A stretch of 64,000 bases of DNA from Heliopora coerulea (GCA_030142905.1 JASJOG010000046.1:838501-902500), one strand, 5' to 3'. Positions 46,911-59,596 are shown, counted from the first letter of the stretch. Notes: a model not told the origin generated them from the letters alone. Numbers and translations: made by a program.

Positions 46911-48090
46911 TCAATTTTGATGATTTTAAACAATGGCATATATTATACGTTTTTTGACTTAACGATATTTAATGTAATTGGATAGTTCGACCAATAACGT
47001 TGAATGTTTTCGGTTTAGATGTCGTCTTTCATTGGATGATGTGTTGTCACTGTTGGCCTTGAAAAGACGCTTCCTCAAGATGTCTTCAGTGGGCCATTTT
47101 ATAAGAAACGGAAGGAATCAGTAAAATTGCGAAATTTTTTGACGACGTAGGTAAGAATCAACAACTTAATATGCATACAGCAACAAATAAGTGTAATTTC
47201 AGTTAGAAAAAAATGTAAGCGAATATGTTTCGTTCATTCAACAAAGCCAAACATTTGTTGTTGTTTGGTACCTGTTATTATGCCTGGTTTTATCCCCAAA
47301 ATTTTATTTCTAACGATCTCAATAGACCGAGACCCGAGATAAACCAGTCGCATTACTTCGACAAACAACTGAAAGTTTTTAAAATGCGATTAAATCCAAC
47401 ATATTCTATGCTTGAAGCCAGGGCTGAAATTCTCCTTTTAATTAGCCCCCTAAAGTTACATATTTGACAAGTCTATACCTCATTTTAGCTCCATAGCATG
47501 AACGCATTTCCTCAGTATTCGGAACATTGCAATATTGGCGAAGTTGTTTTTTTCGTAGAAAAACTAGAACTCATCTGTGCACCCATAAATTCTTCGAACA
47601 ATATTTTGGACATGCAATGACAGACACTGGCCGTGTTACTTGTTTACGGAAAGCTGATTTAAGTGATAGAGTATTTATCGTGATATTCAGATGCAAAGTC
47701 TCCTAGGAACAAAAATGAAAACAATGTACTTTATTCGATTGTTATAGTTTATTATTATAGCCTGAAATTGTTATTCACTGCTTGTTTTTATGGGGAATTT
47801 GCATGAACGCAAATGACCACGATATTTAATATAATCTAGTTTCAATCTTTACACAGACTACGGCGACCACCTGCTCACTTACAGGTAGCATTAAACAGTT
47901 TTCTGCCACAAGATAAAATTGATGTATCATTAAAATGTAAAAATGCAAAGAACATACAGTAATAAAAAGGTTGAAACTATTACAAGGGGACAAAAGCTGA
48001 ATTAATTTTCTTAAAATTATTAAAAATAGCACGATTAAAATAATTAACAGTAGGCAGTCTCTTAATGTTCTCTGGTCTCTTTATGCGCCC

Positions 48091-48413
48091 TGAACAGAAA
48101 TTTTTCATGATAATCTGACACTGCCGAAGTCAACTGAAAAATGTTGACTCTAGGAGAATTTGAACTTGCTACTTCGGGATACCGGCCCGCCGCTCTACCT
48201 GTTGAGCTATCGAGTCCACAGGGATTGGAGGCGAGTTTTATTCAACTTAAGTGCACAAGATATTCTCGTGACAACTTAACGCTTATCCATTCGAGGATGT
48301 GCAGTGTTTCAATTCTATTTCAGAATTGAAAGGTGCGAGTTTAAATCCCGCTCGATTCAATGTTTTTCATTTGACTTCGTCAGTGTCAGATTATCATGAA
48401 AAGTTTCTGTTCA
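48091..48413. mobile_element. Foldback element with tRNA-like boxes in its arms
   Basis: The outer arms of about 50 bp (TGAACAGAAA, then CATGATAATCTGACACTG; mirrored at 48357-48413) enclose a minus-strand tRNA-like segment. That segment has A-box TAGCTCAACAGGTAGAGC and B-box AGTTCAAATTC in reverse near 48150-48215. A plus-strand B-box remnant (GAGTTTAAATCCCGC) lies at about 48338. It has the same arrangement as the elements at 19591, 53961 and 58088. Confidence 0.75.
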
Positions 48414-48607
48414 TGTATACCTTTGAGGATGATTCTGAAATTTATACGCCCTGTTGGTCCCCCGATTAACTAACCGGAGTCTTCCGAAAGTATTGCTACA
48501 TTTGTAAGCGAATTAAAAGGAGTAATTGCACCTTTGATACAACGTTACATGCCCCAGGACGGTCAATCGTACAGGACAATCAAATGGTGTAAATGGGACC
48601 GCACAGA

Positions 48608-49024
48608 CAGGGCCGTAGCGAGGGGGGTATTGGGGGTGCTTCACCCCCCAACTTTTTGAAATTTTGATATTCGGAAAATAACTTATCTATTCGGAAAGCA
48701 ACGGCTACGAAGAATCAACACTATTTAAATGAAGTGAACTACGGAAATTGTATAGAAGTTCGTAAACACATAGATAACAAAAGCCTATATTTGCGAGTTT
48801 TTTACTTATATGATACCTTTGCCCATAACGGATATAGTTATATTTTGATTTCTCATCCGAATTTTAAACAATCTTCCTTTCCTTCGTTAGTTTTGTTGCC
48901 TTCTTTGTTTTGTCAGATAGCAAATATCTTGATTTGAATCTGAAAGATTCGGATAAAAATCTTTGTCATTCGGAAGTCTTTGCACGGCACCCTCCCCAAC
49001 CTTGATATTTTAGCTACGGCCCTG
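48608..49024. mobile_element. hAT-type MITE, 417 bp
   Basis: The left end CAGGGCCGTAGCGAGGGGGG and right end AGCTACGGCCCTG are inverted. The flanking 8-mers CGCACAGA and CTCACAGA differ at one base, fitting an aged 8-bp hAT target duplication. It ends about 130 bp before the candidate filamin exon. Confidence 0.78.
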
Positions 49025-49157
49025 CTCACAGATCATTGTATGAGGGCCCGTGTCGTTATCCCTAACTATAGATCTCTGACTTCACTCTTTCCCACAAATT
49101 TTTGATGGAACTTGTTATCAATAGCTGATACTTCCGTTTTTAAATTTATTTAGTAAA

Positions 49158-49244
49158 ATGTCACGTCGAGCCGAAAGTGTTGTTTTGGTGGCAAAACGTG
49201 TCGAAGAATTTGACAGTCCTAAAGACGAACGACGCACGACTGAA
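49158..49244 (+). CDS. Candidate 5' coding exon, possibly filamin N-terminus
   Basis: ATG at 49158 opens 29 codons (MSRRAESVVLVAKRVEEF, then DSPKDERRTTE) ending exactly at a consensus GTAAGT donor (49245) in phase 0. The next plus-strand acceptor I can defend is at 61593, where the exon is open in phase 0 (Asp-Ile-Arg-Met). Joined, the peptide would place a short charged leader before the filamin CH domain, as vertebrate filamins have. The intron would be about 12.3 kb. It could equally be the first exon of an unknown gene. No filamin-specific motif lies in the exon itself. Confidence 0.45.
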
Positions 49245-49404
49245 GTAAGTGATGATGTTAGGTCGAAAAATAGTTCAATCTCTTGTTCTGCTTAGAACTG
49301 CACCTCAATATTTTATAAGTTCACTGACGGCTAACACTATGCAGTGCCATCAGCAACTGCAACAGCTCTTGCGTATCCTCTTCTGGGGGTTGTCGATACA
49401 TCGA

Positions 49405-49806
49405 CGGTGGCGTAGCCAAGGCCGGGCCTGGCCGGGCACGTGACTGGCTACGTGACCGGCCAATCACGCACGTGAATGACATCATTGGATATCGCACTCT
49501 ATGTACTATATTGGCTACCCTACTGTATTAACACTTATTATAATTTATAAAACTTGATGTGCAACACATATTTTCACTAACAGTGTGTGGGTTCCTGAGG
49601 AACAACTAGGTCAGAAGCGGGCAAACATGCTCTTAAAATGCAGGAAATCCCATTTCAGGGACCCAAGAACTCAGAAACTTCCATGGGGGCTGTGTCCCCG
49701 CCCCTCCCAGCAAGCTTGTGCTTCATGCTCGGTGGTCAACCCGCTCGCTAAATTCATCGCTATGTGCCTATGCCCGCCCAAAACCAATGGGCTGGCTGCG
49801 CCAGTG
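49405..49806. mobile_element. hAT-type MITE, 402 bp, perfect 8-bp duplication
   Basis: The left end CGGTGGCGTAGCCAAGG is inverted at the right end (GGGCTGGCTGCGCCAGTG). The 8-bp sequence TACATCGA flanks both sides (49397-49404 and 49807-49814). The perfect duplication suggests a fairly recent insertion. It lies about 160 bp past the donor of the candidate filamin exon. Confidence 0.85.
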
Positions 49807-50370
49807 TACATCGAACGGGTGTGACACATTTTAATCATTGGACTAGGGATAATCAGAGTGGTGTACCTCATATCCGGTCCACTTTGACCATTTTTTCGAA
49901 ATCTGGGATTCTACTAGCCTGCAGAAGATGTAGTCAAAAAAACTATTGCCATCATCACTATGTCTCTTATTGAACTTGTATGCCCGTTCAAACGCGCTGA
50001 CGATATCTTTCAATTTACTGACGAGCCCTTGGCGTTTCTTAAACTTATTTCCATCTTGCTCGCATATAAATCTCGAATGCTCGACCTTAAAAGGAAGACT
50101 CTTTAACTCTCCTGCAGCACTAAATGTTACTCTTCCTTCTACACGATGTCTCTCTTGAGGTTTTCATTATCTTTCCAAAACTTTGCGTAAAGATCATAAT
50201 AAACATGCTCAAATACTTGCCGGAAGTCGCACTGAGGATAGTGAATACCAATCAGACGCCGTTAACATTAATTTTGTCAGCGCAAGCCAGTCATGATACA
50301 CATAATCAGGTAGTCAACCCAAGACCGGAACAAGAATTCGAACAAAGGTTTGGACGGTCTGTAGCGCAGG

Positions 50371-50422
50371 ATGGGTTAGGGTTACGGTTTTGGTTTTGGC
50401 TTCAGTTTAGGTTTTTGAGAAG
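50371..50422. repeat. Degenerate TTAGGG-like tract
   Basis: GGTTAGGGTTACGGTTTTGG and the following TTTGG units resemble a decayed telomere-type repeat. Confidence 0.45.
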
Positions 50423-50545
50423 AGTCTGAACCACTGGGGGCTATATTATGAAATAGTCTGCCATGAGAATGAAGAAATGAAGCGTTGTTGCCCTCTGTCA
50501 ACCCTCGTATTTCTTCAACCAGACTGCCTACTTCAAGTTATCGTA

Positions 50546-50765
50546 CAGTAGAACCTTGCTAACTCGAACTCCGTTGACTCGAACTCCCCGTTAACTCGAA
50601 CTCCCCGCTAACTCGAACCAAATTCAATTTCCACTGGATTTGATCCCATTATCCCTATCATTTACTATCATATAACTCGAACTCGCTAAATTCGAACTCC
50701 CCGCGTACTCGAACCTAATATTATACTCCCTTGGCTCAAATTTACCCCGTTAATTCGAACTCTAT
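50546..50765. mobile_element. Tigger/pogo-type terminal region with AACTCGAACTCC repeats
   Basis: CAGTAGAACCTTGCTAACTC after a TA resembles the end at 10544. It is followed by seven or more AACTCGAACTCC-like subterminal repeats up to about 50765. No opposite terminus was found, so the copy is truncated. Confidence 0.6.
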
Positions 50766-51735
50766 TTTGAAAACGTCGTTCTTTAAACCTGAAAGCGTCA
50801 GGGCGTAGCCGTTTGGCTAGTCGGAATCTTGAGTCTTTACTGATAACAATGTGACAATGTATGGAATCGTAATTCAAGGCCAGGAGAGACCTTTCCCCCG
50901 AGTGATTATCCGGGGTGAATATTGCGCAAGGATTCTTAAAAATATCCCACAATTAGTCATGAATAGCCCGTCATAACTGTTCTAGTTCATCCAGTTTATT
51001 TCGTAGGGCTTTTAAAAATTTGTACAGCCGTATGTAAAAGAGCCAAACATTCACTGAACGTGCGCGTGTATTGTGGTATAGTCATTTCATTATAAACGGT
51101 TGTTCAACTCCATAGTGACAGAGTGATTGCAGTATGGTAATAAGTATTCAGGACGACACAATCAACTCTATTCATGAAAAAAATTAAAATATTCTTAACT
51201 GACTGTAACAAAATGACTCGTAATAGTGGATTGATCATAACACCACGATACTTTATAAATCGTTAACAGGAAATACTTTACATATCAGATGCTACTTGTT
51301 AGGATTAGACGTGCATATGTCACTCTTTTGTTATGCGCGGATTTTACACTCGGGAGATGCCTACGAATGGTTCTGATATTTACTCGGAAATTCCAAAGCA
51401 AGTCCAGGAAATTCTTAATTGAGGGAGCAATATTCCCAAAAATGGGCATGGACAACGAGAGTTTGCCGAAATAATGACGTGTGCGCCGCAGTGCTGCGGT
51501 AATGACAATAGATTAAGTTACCAGGCCTTTAGTTGGAATTTGTTTACCGTAAATCATCACGTTTTATCTGTGGCATTTAACTCGTAAGATGTGTGGGCAG
51601 TGTGAAAATTTCGTGGTTATCCTTCATTTTGAAAATCAACGAAAGGTTTGAATTGAGCAGGATTTGAGCGCAGACCCTCGGGTAAGATGACGTCTGACAT
51701 ACCCACAAAACTAGTGAGCGCGCTTATGTTACTAA

Positions 51736-52016
51736 AGCCTGGTTCACACTAGTGACAAAAGCATAAGGACAAGATCAATACGAAAACAAAACATGGTATC
51801 TCCTCTGGAACTTGTGAAGACAAAACAGCAAGAATTTTTCTCTGTTTCGTCTTTTGTTCGGCTCTTGGCTTATGCTTGGACTATGATCTTATGCTCATGC
51901 TTGGACTATATTTTACGCTTATGCTTATGACGATCCATATGTCACAGGCGTAACTTCATTCCTATGTTTTGCCTTTTGTTTTGTCCTTATGCTTATGCTC
52001 ACGTGTGAACCAGGCC
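51736..52016. mobile_element. Harbinger-type MITE, copy 2, TAA duplication
   Basis: The left end AGCCTGGTTCACAC and right end GTGTGAACCAGGC are inverted. TAA flanks both sides (51733-51735 and 52017-52019), the 3-bp duplication size of PIF/Harbinger. The body matches 18357-18722 in opposite orientation. Confidence 0.82.
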
Positions 52017-52087
52017 TAAATGTAAGAAATGCAGAAACTCGCGATGTTGCACTGAACCTACAACTGAGGGTACCATTGTAGCGAACT

Positions 52088-52375
52088 CATCTATGATGGT
52101 GCAGTGACAGCGTGCGTAATTTTCACCCAGTGACTGGAGTTCGATACCTGTTCCACGCTGTGGCAGGCCTGATTATATTGTATAACTTGGTCTCATGTGA
52201 GGAGAGTGTTGTTCGGTTTGACTCTACCAAGTACCAAACAGCCCGGAGTTTTTATTTCGGTTGCTCCAATTTCCTCGCGTGGTAACTTTAGACCGGTGAG
52301 GGATGGGCCAGACCTGTAGGGAGAAAAATTTAGGTGCTACTGATAGGATTCTTGAGTATACATAAAGGCAACTTT
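52088..52375 (+). mobile_element. tRNA-derived SINE, family B, copy 3 (diverged)
   Basis: GGTGCAGTGACAGCGTGC and the B-box GGAGTTCGATACC are followed by CTGATTATATTGTATAAC, GGTCTCATGTGAGGAGAGTG and the body TCGGTTTGACTCTACCAA. These align with the copy at 34240-34510. Confidence 0.62.
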
Positions 52376-52477
52376 TAACTTTACTTCACCTATACCGTGA
52401 AAGGGTACAGAATAAATTTGCTTCGATACGAGTTCTATAGTTATAACACTGGCCATGCACTCGGCAACCGTCTCAGT

Positions 52478-52535
52478 AGTTCAGTTGGCAGAGCGCTGTA
52501 ACGAATTCGATCGCCAGCCGAGTGGCCAAAGAGTT
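52478..52535 (+). repeat. tRNA-like remnant
   Basis: TCTCAGTAGTTCAGTTGGCA (A-box-like) and ACGAATTCGATCGCC (weak B-box). The acceptor stem does not pair, so it is not a functional tRNA gene. Confidence 0.5.
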
Positions 52536-53597
52536 ACATTTTTTCATAACTGGTCATGGTTGGACCTTAAAATATATCCTTCTGATACTAGAAAATTTCC
52601 TTCATGAGATATAATATTCATTTCTTGAGGTGTTGCGTAAATGTGAAATATTCGTTTAATATACCCCGCATTTTTAATGGTTCCTCAAACGGATTTTCCT
52701 GGGCGATAGAGATCTGGTGGTGTATTCACCGGATGTAGGTTTGTCACATAAGTATGCCTCTTACGAATTATCAAGTCATTATCATACTCCATCACAAGCA
52801 ATCAATGAAGCATTCTTGTAGATTTGTCCATGTTATTTTCAATATTTTGTGACTTTGCCCGACGTCGTGCTACGCCAATTACCTCGGTGTTGAAGCGATA
52901 TATCATCCTTTGGGCTTCTCTCTTAGGTTGATGTACCGTGTAAACACTTCGGTCAAGGCATAGAAACTTTAAAATAACAGAAAAGAAAACTTGGTCCGTA
53001 ATTGCCTCAGGTCAAGTGCCTCTTGTCAATTCTCACCTATGTGTATGTGCACGTATGTCGATAGTAATGTTTCTCCAGCCATAGTTTCAAATTTTTTATA
53101 GCTAAACCACTAAACTGTTTGTATTCTTATAATTCACGATATAGTAGAAATTTTCAAAATTTGGTAAAGTTTTGCTGTGTACAAAGTTTATTGGTGCTGC
53201 CCACAGCCCAAAACGTTCTTAATCGGATAACCACTGAAGGAAGTGCGAATAGGAGCTGGTGTTAATAAGTGAAGACGTCTCCTCATGTTTCATTCCCAGG
53301 ATAAAATACTCGTCTTCACGTAAATTGATCAAATATGGCAAACACACAGGCAAATAGAAGGAAGTCATACAAAAATATAAACTTATGTAGAGTTCACATG
53401 ATGAGGTATCGAGTTGCAGAAATCAAATCTTGAGGTTTGCACCTGATCATTGCAGTTGCAAAGTGTACACCCTCAGTCATATATCGTGATAAGAACCACA
53501 TATCGAAATTGGAACGTTGTAAATCAAGTTAAATCGTTCATCGACATTACAATTCCTCTTCCAGAATTGGGTTCATTCAGGTAGGTGGGAATGTAAT

Positions 53598-54127
53598 CTT
53601 TTATATATATATATATATATATATGAAGAGAGGATTTGATACGATCGTATTTATATATACGAAAAATCTCACTTGCCCCAGCCGGGAATCGAACCCAAGG
53701 TATCCGAATCTACGTATCGGTGCTCTGACCTCTGAGCTACTGAGACACGGCCAGGACAGTTAGAAATTTTCATATATACTGAATTGGCCACCATTCTCAA
53801 TTCTCTAACCGGAAGACATCTCATCTTCACAACGTAGAGCGGAGCCTCTCCGGCGACTTCCTCAAGTAGCAGAGTGATACGCAACTCTTGTATACAGGAG
53901 GCTTTTAAACAACATTTATATATATATATATATATATATAAAGAGAGGATTTGATATGATCATATTTATATATACGAAAAATCTGACTGCCCCAGCCGGG
54001 AATCGAACCCAAGGTCTCCGAATCTACGTATCAGTTGCTCAGAGGTCAGAGCACCAATGCGTAGATTCGGAGACCTTGGGTTCGATTCCCGGCTGGGGCA
54101 GTCAGATTTTTCGTATATATAAATATG
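53598..54127. mobile_element. Tandem and palindromic cluster of tRNA-derived elements
   Basis: A unit of (AT)n, GAGAGGATTTGATA, TTTATATATACGAAAAATCT and a minus-strand tRNA-like part (B-box CGGGAATCGAACCC) occurs at 53598-53765. It recurs in direct orientation at 53911-54028. The last 68 bp of the second copy (53961-54028) are repeated in perfect reverse complement at 54060-54127, across a 31-bp spacer that holds the A-box (GCTCAGAGGTCAGAGCACC). Perfect arms suggest recent formation or gene conversion. Confidence 0.85.
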
Positions 54128-57100
54128 AGAGTAATCATTATTTAGGGATGCAAGGCCTAATTATCCACAGATAATTTTCACAAGAGGTGTGTTAACGTGC
54201 TATTATTTATCCATAAGTAATAATAATTACAAATGAGCTCATTTGAATGGTTTAAATTATGAATAGCTATACATAGGCACTCACAATGTAAAAGGTGAAG
54301 CTAATTAAGAGTTAAGATAAAAGAATGTGAGGAGCGATTTTATTCTTAAACAGGGAGAGACTGCAATCTCTTAAATTATGGGCCAGGAAATTTCACACTT
54401 ACGCCTCATTGTAGCTTAAACTCTCATCCAGATTTTCTACTATGGTTTTGGGAATTGGTAATTGAAGCAAGGTGATCATTTCACATTTATTTGCAAACAG
54501 GCCTGGTAGACTGTTTTCGTATCATGCAGAACCTTGCACGTTTTCACAGCACGGAAATTAGCCTATTATCTGGTCGTGCGAACCGCTTTTGTTAAGAGGC
54601 AACCTTCAAGCTATCTTCCAACCAGAGGGAAAAGAGCATGTACGCAAAATCGCATCATTTAGCTGGGCTTTACGTGCATTCCCAAAGTCGTGCAATATCC
54701 CGGGTGTCTACCATAACAACATGCAAGTCACCTGTGACAAACATTGCATCGACAACTCGCCTGTCCGAGTATTGTGTCAATACTCAGCTTCTTCAAGATA
54801 TTAATGAAGTTTATATGACGTCAACGCCAACAGACCATGCACACTTGGTGAATCCTTGACATATTGAGACTTGCAGACATGGCACTAGATATTCCACACC
54901 CAGTAACCCATTACCAACCAGTACAATCCGTGACCTTTGCTGTACCATCGAAGCCTGGAAAATCAAATAGTTACAGCATTTTTTTTCTGGGATTATAAGG
55001 TTTCAGGGTGATTCCTGTCAGGAACTCAACCACGGAAATATATTCCGAGAATTAAAACCAGGGATGCTTGTGTGAATTCAGGTGGCAATATTTCAATAGC
55101 TTTCAAGTCTTCGACGTGAATGATTGGCAAGACTTACATCTTGTGTTAGTGGATGTAGACTGTCGACTTGATTTAACTAATTCGTTCACGGCGAGAAACG
55201 TTAAAAAAAACTCACTGTTATCGTTCTGAATTAAGCTGAACGTCCACTGTGACTCTTCTGATGGTGAGTCACACGAAAAACCCACAACTGGCAATACAAT
55301 ATTCTCGTGAGTTTGTTCGACTATTAATTATCGATGCATACTTCACAATTAGGTAATGAAATTGTTGACAGACTAAGCGGATGTTTGAAACGGTACAAAA
55401 TTCGATGAAATCATTAACTTAATACTTATCAACCTGTTTGGCATGGTTGAAACTTCACGTTGATTCAAGAAAACCGTTAACTTAAAAACTCCACAATTCA
55501 GTAAAATCGTTAACTCAGGCACAGTTCACTCCGCAATTGAACATCCCAGGATGTTGAATGAAGTAATAAACTAAACTAAAGCGATAATCGGATGTGAACT
55601 AATCTGAGGACAAGCTGAAAATCTTTGGCTTTAGAATGCTGAGGAACAACCATCTAAAGCATATGCGACAATAGGGAGAGGGCGGTGTCCTCTCTTGCCT
55701 GAAGAATTGCGCCGTCGATCAGCAAACGTATCCATCTTGCCATGAGAAATGTACCTCTCACCAAATGTCCAGTGAATTCCTGTACAGTTATATCGTGGCT
55801 AAAAGCCGAAATGCCGTTTCAGAGTTAAAAATTATCAAATTTCCTGGGATGCATAATCCCTAATCTCTAAAAAACAAGTACTTTTCTGACTGATGAATAT
55901 TGATCTTCCACGAAAAAATTACTTGACAAAATTACATCTGACACCCCAGGTTGGGGGAACTCCGTGTGAATACCCTGGGTTCTTATGACCCCAGACTGCC
56001 CTGGTACATTGTCGGCCACTCGAACGACCAAATGCGAGACTCAACATGTGACTTCTGCTGATGAACTCTTGCTCATGTGACATTGACACGTGAATTCCTT
56101 CTGGTATGACATTTGTCATATGTCCTAAATCAATGTTAACTTGAATTTAGTTTTGACGTGAAATGCATTTAAATATCCAGATCGCTCAAATAATGAGAGA
56201 ACGATCCACATTTGTTTCTCTAATTACAGCACAAATCTCAGGAAATAACTGATACCTGCTTCCTTTAATCACCTTCAAATGTCACATCAGCTCACTAGTT
56301 ACCACCAAGAGAAGGAAGTCTTAATTTTTACAAGATGTGCGATGAGAAAAATAGAATTCTTGGCCTACATATTAACATGACAAAAAAAATCTAGAGTTGG
56401 ATAAACAGTAGGTGAAACTTAGCGTTGAATTTACCGTTGTCTTGAGGAAGGAAGTGCATGAGAAGCTTGATTGTTATTTTCATATAGCTTAACTGGCCAC
56501 ATGTTGTTTTTGATTGTTCTGTCAACAGTTTTCTTATATTGGGCTATTATTTTGGGCATGCGAAGGCCTGAAATTCAACATGACTAACCAAGAAGACACA
56601 CGAATGTCTTACTATTTGCCGGTGTTACAATAGATGGCGTAAGAAGAACACCTTCGCACTTCTCTGCTTTAGAACTAATTCCAGATTGACTCGTAAAACC
56701 ACACCCTCACTAGTTTGGTACTTTTAGACCAACAGATTATCCGAGACGTCCCGTGCAGCCTTAATGCTCCATGGTTGTAGGGCATCATTAATAACCATAA
56801 AACTTGTTTATCAGAGTGCCGGTGGGAAAATATTGTTTTTGTACTTCATTGGATGCTGTCGCTACAACAACAACAATAACAACAGCCACGACAGTTTAAG
56901 GTTACGAGATAGTATTGATAACAGACAAATGATATCAACTTGGACTTGTTATGGTAACAAATACACTATAGGCGAACCCACTGACCACTTAACCTAGGTG
57001 CAAGACTCATTTGCAGCAAAAAGCGTTTGACGAATGGACTGATCGGACAATCATTCGTTGATGAAGAACCCCAATGGTGAACCTAGGTGAGGGGCCTGTC

Positions 57101-57339
57101 TCCCTATTTGGGAGATAAAGAGATTTCATGGTTTACTCTTTTTCTTAATTACATTAGTTGGAAATGCATGAGTAAGTCCGCTACAAAGTAGAACCTTGAT
57201 GGTTCTTTATCGTTGAGATGGCATTTGTAATTTTCAGCCGCGTAGAGAGTTCTGAACGAACTATAAAGAGGTTTAAAGTTAGCGCTCTGAAAAAAAAGTT
57301 CAACACATGTCGAAGTTGCACCTTAGCATGCCATCTGAG
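54128..57339. other. Gene-poor stretch
   Basis: No splice-compatible exon or recognisable protein was found on either strand, apart from short open frames of random character. A CAACAACAACAATAACAACA run lies near 56864. Confidence 0.45.
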
Positions 57340-57490
57340 TCTCGGTAGCTCAATGGTTAGAGCGTCTCACCAGTCATCAGAAGGTTGCGGGTTCGATCCC
57401 CGTCTGGGGCTCAGAAATCGTTTTTCTGAGGATAGAGCTTGACGATCGTTCGTCTGTCATTTCAAGATATCTCCAAGCTCTCTCACTTCT
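57340..57490 (+). mobile_element. tRNA-derived SINE, single copy of the 19.6-kb family
   Basis: The A-box TAGCTCAATGGTTAGAGCG and B-box GGTTCGATCCCC, then GGGGCTCAGAAATCG and a tail ending in CCAAGCTCTCTCAC. The whole length matches one arm of the palindromic SINE at 19591-19922, including the outer part CTTGGATATA/TATCTCCAAG. Confidence 0.78.
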
Positions 57491-58087
57491 AAAATATAAA
57501 TTTGATCAGTAAAAATGTAGTTACGTTCTTTGTGGGATATGCATATTTACGTCTGAATCCTAAATGCTTTGTCGTATGTTTCATGGGTTTTGACTTAACG
57601 AGTCCTTTTGCTCCAGTGCGTCAATTGATCCTTCGCATTTTGAAATGCCGTTTAAGTTACGACTGAAACCAGTTAGGAAAACGAATATTTTCTTATGTAA
57701 ACATAACTTATTACATCAGATTATCCATAACTTTGTCACGTGTTCTGTGTGAACAAAAAGTCAACGAAATAATATCATCCAGGAATTCGGTGTTGTTCAG
57801 GTCCAATACTCCAAGAAATATAAGAAAATAAAAACTACTTCAAAGTTCATTATTTTCTATTAGTATAATTACATAGGTGATCATGGAAAATGCACGTGGT
57901 GGTTGGCCATAAATAACGTCACAACTCGATGATCACCTACAGGTGGATATAACAGTGAAGGCATTTACGCAAATACTAGACACTTAAGGTAAATTATATA
58001 ACTTGAAATCACTAGTGGAGACCAGGAATTATCCTTGGAGACGTATAAATCAAACCAGAGTTCACATTACTATAAGGGTCAGTTTTT

Positions 58088-58327
58088 ATGTTTTATACGC
58101 ACGTTCTCATGTTATTCTACTCAGAAGAACTTTCGGAGTCTCTGACGGGAACCGAACTCATCAATTCGAACTAGCACATAAATGTAACCTTCGCTCACCA
58201 TCTGAGTCTATGTAGCTCAACGGTTAGAGCATCTCACCGGCGATCAGAAAGTTACGGGTTCGATTCCCGTCAGTGACTCAGGAAGTTTTTCTGAGTAGAA
58301 TAGCTTGAGAACGTGCGTATAAAACAT
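58088..58327. mobile_element. Foldback tRNA-derived element
   Basis: The left arm ATGTTTTATACGCACGTTCT through GGGAACCGAAC (58088-58153) is inverted at the right arm, GGGTTCGATTCCCGTC through GCGTATAAAACAT (58256-58327). A plus-strand A-box (TGTAGCTCAACGGTTAGAGC) lies at about 58210. Both arms thus hold a B-box. Confidence 0.8.
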
Positions 58328-59527
58328 CATATATCTACCAAACTACCACGTTTACTAACTCATTGATCAGTTTTTAATTCGTCTTGAGCACCCCTAAGCA
58401 CCCTTGTGACCCCAATTAGGGTCACGACCAACAGGTTGAAAAACTGTGCGTTAAAAGTGCGCTAATCCTCCGATTATTAAGAGGCGGGAGTAATAAAGGC
58501 AGTACCGTGGTGTGAAATGTGGTGTGACTTCCAAACTGTTAAACCTATTGAAACAATGATACGAGGAAAACAACCTGTGAGAGTTTGGTTGTTATTTTAC
58601 ACGTTTCACCTGTGAGAAGCAAGGTGTTAGATGTTACTCGAGAGTAGACTGTCGCGGAGATGAGCCGTGTCATGTCAAAACACACGCTATTCAGCCATGG
58701 GAATTGAGCTCCCTATGGTTGTTAATCAGACAATACCTATTAGGTACGCTCTGGGATACTTTAACCAAGGATGCTTCCAACAAATGTTTTTGTGGCAACA
58801 CTGATATCTTTCGCGAAAGGTTATCAAACACACGGTGTTAGCCACCCATATTTTTTATTGGTCATTTATTCCTGGTCTCCTTCCTTCCTGGTACTTCTCC
58901 TCCTGAAGGACAGCCCCCTTTCTTCGCCCACTTACAACAGCTGGCCGGTTAAGCTGCTGTTTATATTTCTTTTCAAAATATGTACTTGGAAGACTTAGAT
59001 TCGCGATAGTTAGTGGTTAGCTTCAAAGCAACGACCATAGCCTGAATTGGATTTCATGCCACTATCGATTTTCTATATCGTATTGTTTGGCTTAAGTAAC
59101 TGAATATCCTGTAAAAGGAATGCTGGAGTCTTACCCTAACTAATGAAGCTCGCATGTTGAAATCTGCCCAGATGGTCCGCAATCCTTACGATGAATTGTG
59201 GAAAGTCCTCTGTGATCCTTCAAGGCCGCAGTCTTTCCCCTCCTTCCACCTTTCTTAGTTAAATATTGGTACAATATTGGCGAGCAAAAAGGTAGAGCAC
59301 TAGTCATAATATAATCATCCATCTTGTTTCTTTGTTTTTCCCTACACGGCATTAATGATGATGATACTATGTAACAGTGGCAATCTAACACTCCGGTTTT
59401 CGATTGCCGCTGTTATATGACACGAATGCTAAATCTGACGATTTCTAATGACGATTTTCAACGCGACTGATCTACAAAAAAAAATCGATGTGCAAAACAT
59501 GCCATTTGTGTAGCACTTTTGGCAAAA
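58328..59527. other. Intergenic stretch, nothing recognised
   Basis: No exon, repeat boundary or RNA gene that I can support. Confidence 0.4.
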
Positions 59528-59596
59528 TTTTATTGCGGGAATATTAAGTGTTAAAAGTTGTTCCGAGGAACACGTTAGAGCAAAAATAAAGATAAA

